Source of the DNA: Acidimicrobiaceae bacterium
GTDB lineage: Bacteria > Actinomycetota > Acidimicrobiia > Acidimicrobiales > RAAP-2
Length of the DNA: 64,000 nucleotides
Reading direction: 5' to 3'
Assembly: GCA_027315315.1 (NCBI GenBank)
Contig: DAHUYG010000026.1
Span: 1 to 64,000, forward strand
Shown: positions 61,909 to 64,000 of the stretch, piece after piece
Layout: each line of letters begins with the position of its first letter
How positions within the stretch are numbered: position 1 is the stretch's first letter
Program-made: the position numbers and the translations under genes
The notes under the pieces: generated by a model
What the model was told of the DNA's origin: nothing
Databases searched by the model: none
The model's input: only the letters and a program-made list of their open reading frames with translations

Positions 61909-63087
61909 TCAAGGACCGTCCAGCTCGGCGAGCGCCGACTCGAACATCGCGAGGCCTTCTTCGGTCTCCTCAAGGGTGATGGTCAAAGGTGGCATCACGA
62001 TGATCGTCGCGGGATCCAGGCTCACGTGGAGGTACAGGCCCTGGGCCCGACAGGCGCGAGCCATCGCACCACCCTGGCCGGGGGGAAGCTGCACGCCGTA
62101 GACAAGCCCACGGCCTCGGGTATCGAGGACCTTCTCGGGATGCCGCTCGCGGATGGCTGCGAGCCCCTGGCCCAGCCGATCAGCCACCAACCGCACGTGC
62201 CACGCAAGCAAGGGGTCGAGGTAGCGCTCGGCCGTGTACGCGGCGATAGCCGCCGCGATCTCGCCGCCCGAGAAGCTCGAGCGATGCACCGGGGGCCTCG
62301 AGTCAAAGGTGGCGTAGAGCTCCTCCGAACAGCTGAGCGCGCCGAGCGGGTAGTAACCGCCGGTCAGCCCCTTGCCGGTCACCATGACGTCGGGCACCAC
62401 GCCGTGACGCTCGAAGGCCCAGAGGTCACCGGTGCGAAGGAGCCCTCCTTGTACTTCGTCGAAGATCAACATGGCGCCACGCTCGTCGCACAATTCGCGA
62501 ACCGCCCGCAGGTAACCTTCGGGCTGCTCGAACACGCCTGTCGGCACCTGGATCGCTTCGATGCACACCGCGGCAACCGAGTCGTCCACGAGGGCGTCAA
62601 GCGATTCGATCGAACCGAAGGTTGCCTTTGGGATCATCCCCGCCATCGGCGTGTACAGCTCGGGACGAAGCGCAGGATCGTCCATCGCCAACGCGAAGCC
62701 GATCGCCCCGTAGTAGCCGCCGGTGAGCGAGACGAGGCCGCTCCGGCCGGTGCGTCGCTTGACCAGCTTGCAGGCAACCTCGAAGGCCTCCGACGCGCTG
62801 GGCGTGAAAAAACTCCGAGGAAGGGCATCGGGCAGCAGCTCAGCGAAGCGTGCTTCGCCTTCGAGTCGACGTTCCGAACGCATCGACCACAGACCCGTGT
62901 CGTGGGTGAGAACGATGTCCGCGATGGCCTGGGCCATCGCCCGGTCGCCGAAACCGAGGTTGAAAACGCCACCAGACACGTGCCAGGCCAGCAGGCGAAG
63001 GCCCTCCTCGTCGATCAGCCATGCACCGCGCCGGTCGTGTTGGGGCCAACCATGGCGGGAAGGGTTCGGAGCCTCGGTTGCGGTCAT
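61909..63087 (-). CDS. Class III PLP-dependent aminotransferase
   Basis: A 392-residue aminotransferase: SFFTPSASEAFEVACKL, TGGYYGAIG, LIFDEVQGGLLRTG (Asp contacting PLP nitrogen) and the PLP lysine in VMVTGKGLTGGYYPLGA. Members move amino groups from omega-amino acids or amines to pyruvate or 2-oxoglutarate. Beside sulfatases it could act on an aminosulfonate or amino-alcohol product; that is inference. Confidence 0.88.
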   Translation of the reverse strand: MTATEAPNPSRHGWPQHDRRGAWLIDEEGLRLLAWHVSGGVFNLGFGDRAMAQAIADIVLTHDTGLWSMRSERRLEGEARFAELLPDALPRSFFTPSASEAFEVACKLVKRRTGRSGLVSLTGGYYGAIGFALAMDDPALRPELYTPMAGMIPKATFGSIESLDALVDDSVAAVCIEAIQVPTGVFEQPEGYLRAVRELCDERGAMLIFDEVQGGLLRTGDLWAFERHGVVPDVMVTGKGLTGGYYPLGALSCSEELYATFDSRPPVHRSSFSGGEIAAAIAAYTAERYLDPLLAWHVRLVADRLGQGLAAIRERHPEKVLDTRGRGLVYGVQLPPGQGGAMARACRAQGLYLHVSLDPATIIVMPPLTITLEETEEGLAMFESALAELDGP

Positions 63088-63121
63088 CGAACCACGACCG
63101 ATCGGCCTCGTGGCCCCTGGA

Positions 63122-63150
63122 CTATGCCAGTTGTCATGGTCCTGGTATAG
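63122..63150. promoter_or_regulatory. Inverted repeat upstream of the aminotransferase
   Basis: CTATGCCAG (63122-63130) and CTGGTATAG (63142-63150) pair at 8 of 9 positions around an 11-base spacer, 35 bases before the aminotransferase start. The CTAT...ATAG ends recall the site at 57361. Confidence 0.45.
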
Positions 63151-63194
63151 GCCAAGCCCGAAGGCACGTCAAGGCCACCGGGGACATGCCTCGC

Positions 63195-64000
63195 TCAGTC
63201 CAACTGTGACTCGATCTCGAGCCGGTTCACCAGGCTGCCCGGCGCCTGGGCACCCGGCACCACCTCGACCGAGAAGACGACACCGGTGAACGGGAAGCTC
63301 CCGTGCGCGGCGTAACGGTTGGTCACTCGGCTTCGCCGGTCCCTCCCGAGATCCAGTCCCCCGCCTACTCGGGCGAAGGTGGGCGTCTTGTCCAGTTCGC
63401 ACCACTCGGCACCGTCGAGGACGAGGCGAATGCGCCCCTCCCCCGATCCGAGCGCCCGGTGTTGCATCTCGAACACCACGACCTCTGACACCGGGACCGC
63501 CGTGGTGACCTCGAGCGCCTCCTCGGGCCAGCGCCCGAAGGCGAAGTGCAGTCCGCCGTCCAGCGCGTACAAAGAGAAGCCGGCCAGGACGTCGCCGAGA
63601 GCGAAGATGACGCCCTCGTCTCCAGATCCCAGGGAGAAGGTGGCCCGAAGGACGAAATCCCGGTCGGCGACAAGTGGTGCGATCGTCGAGACCGGCACGC
63701 TGGCCCCGGTTCGAAAGATTCTGGGAGTGGAGATCACTCGTTCCAGGAATGGCGGAATCGTGAGGTTGCGTCGAGGCCCGCGATTGTCGAGGGGGTAGAC
63801 CCAGTTGGCCCGAGCCTCCTCGTCAAACCCCTTGACGAGCTCGGCCAACTTCGAGGGCTCCTGCGCCGCAAGATCCACAGTCTCGCTCGGATCGGCGGCA
63901 AGATCGAACAGCATCCAGTTGTCGAGATCCATCTCCCGGTCGGGTGGCTGAAGCGAGACGGCCTTCCAATCGCCGTCGATCAAGCCGCGATTGCCTTGGA
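63195..64000 (-). CDS. Arylsulfatase, C-terminal part (gene runs off the window)
   Basis: The frame is open to the right edge. The visible 267 residues begin with GNRGLIDGDWKAV and LFDLAADPSETVDLAA, the end of the sulfatase catalytic domain, then a beta-sandwich tail (LVADRDFVLRATFSLGSGDE, GGLHFAFGRWP, FPFTGVVFSVEVV) typical of large AtsA-type arylsulfatases. The catalytic cysteine would lie outside the window. It follows the aminotransferase on the same strand order and extends the sulfatase cluster. Confidence 0.82.
   Translation of the reverse strand, partial: QGNRGLIDGDWKAVSLQPPDREMDLDNWMLFDLAADPSETVDLAAQEPSKLAELVKGFDEEARANWVYPLDNRGPRRNLTIPPFLERVISTPRIFRTGASVPVSTIAPLVADRDFVLRATFSLGSGDEGVIFALGDVLAGFSLYALDGGLHFAFGRWPEEALEVTTAVPVSEVVVFEMQHRALGSGEGRIRLVLDGAEWCELDKTPTFARVGGGLDLGRDRRSRVTNRYAAHGSFPFTGVVFSVEVVPGAQAPGSLVNRLEIESQLD

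Overview
The window is one contiguous piece of a high-GC Gram-positive-type chromosome. No rRNA or marker gene fixes the taxon. The gene set suggests a member of the Actinomycetota, perhaps an Acidimicrobiia-like lineage: many acyl-CoA dehydrogenases, SDRs, a luciferase-like monooxygenase, CaiB transferases, a DUF35/thiolase pair, DinB proteins with an N-terminal CAECGF motif, and an Erm-type methyltransferase. Coupling overlaps (ATGA, GTGA, TTGA) are common, and three convergent gene pairs overlap by exactly their stop codons.

Layout. 1-9.7 kb: the end of a GGDEF/EAL c-di-GMP protein, rlmN, an acyl-CoA dehydrogenase, small membrane proteins, a flavin disulfide reductase with a CHAD protein, an SDR, mscL behind a hexanucleotide repeat, and a siderophore-interacting flavoprotein. 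9.7-19.4 kb: a MatB-like acyl-CoA synthetase, a DoxX-Rieske fusion, an amidase lacking its catalytic lysine, and small housekeeping genes. 19.5-30.6 kb: a double CaiB CoA-transferase, an APC permease with a clear promoter and terminator, a broken transporter/flippase chimera, an acyl-CoA dehydrogenase, an ABC1 kinase and a DEAD-box helicase. 30.7-37.8 kb: an accessory island ending at tRNA-Val(GAC). It holds decayed fragments (CocE-type hydrolase, serine recombinase, pRiA4b ORF-3-like, IstB), an intact VapBC-type pair, a TetR-controlled VOC/luciferase-domain/cupin operon with a perfect 16-bp operator, and two paralogues of an unrecognised three-segment membrane protein. One paralogue is killed by an amber codon. 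The other is translationally coupled to a 52-residue proline-rich protein. A copy of the tRNA 3' end lies 0.85 kb away, as expected of an attachment site.

37.9-57.1 kb: an MFS exporter near a 10-copy heptamer repeat, an exonuclease, an Erm-like methyltransferase, a TetR regulator facing a five-gene acyl-CoA degradation operon (thiolase-fold, DUF35, acyl-CoA dehydrogenase, SDR, luciferase-like), then SDRs, a flavin reductase, a methyltransferase with a sulfatase, an AraC regulator and a secreted, membrane-anchored SGNH hydrolase. 57.2-64 kb: a sulfatase-rich cluster of three sulfatases (a fourth is at 49.3 kb) with an acyl-CoA dehydrogenase and a class III aminotransferase. One sulfatase is preceded by a coupled 24-codon leader.

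Several genes lose their frame or start codon at points where adding a single C or G restores a convincing protein. This recurs about eight times. It may be sequence error rather than gene decay, and it should be settled before any of these genes is called a pseudogene. The best candidate for an undescribed system is the tRNA-Val-linked membrane-protein/proline-rich-peptide cassette.
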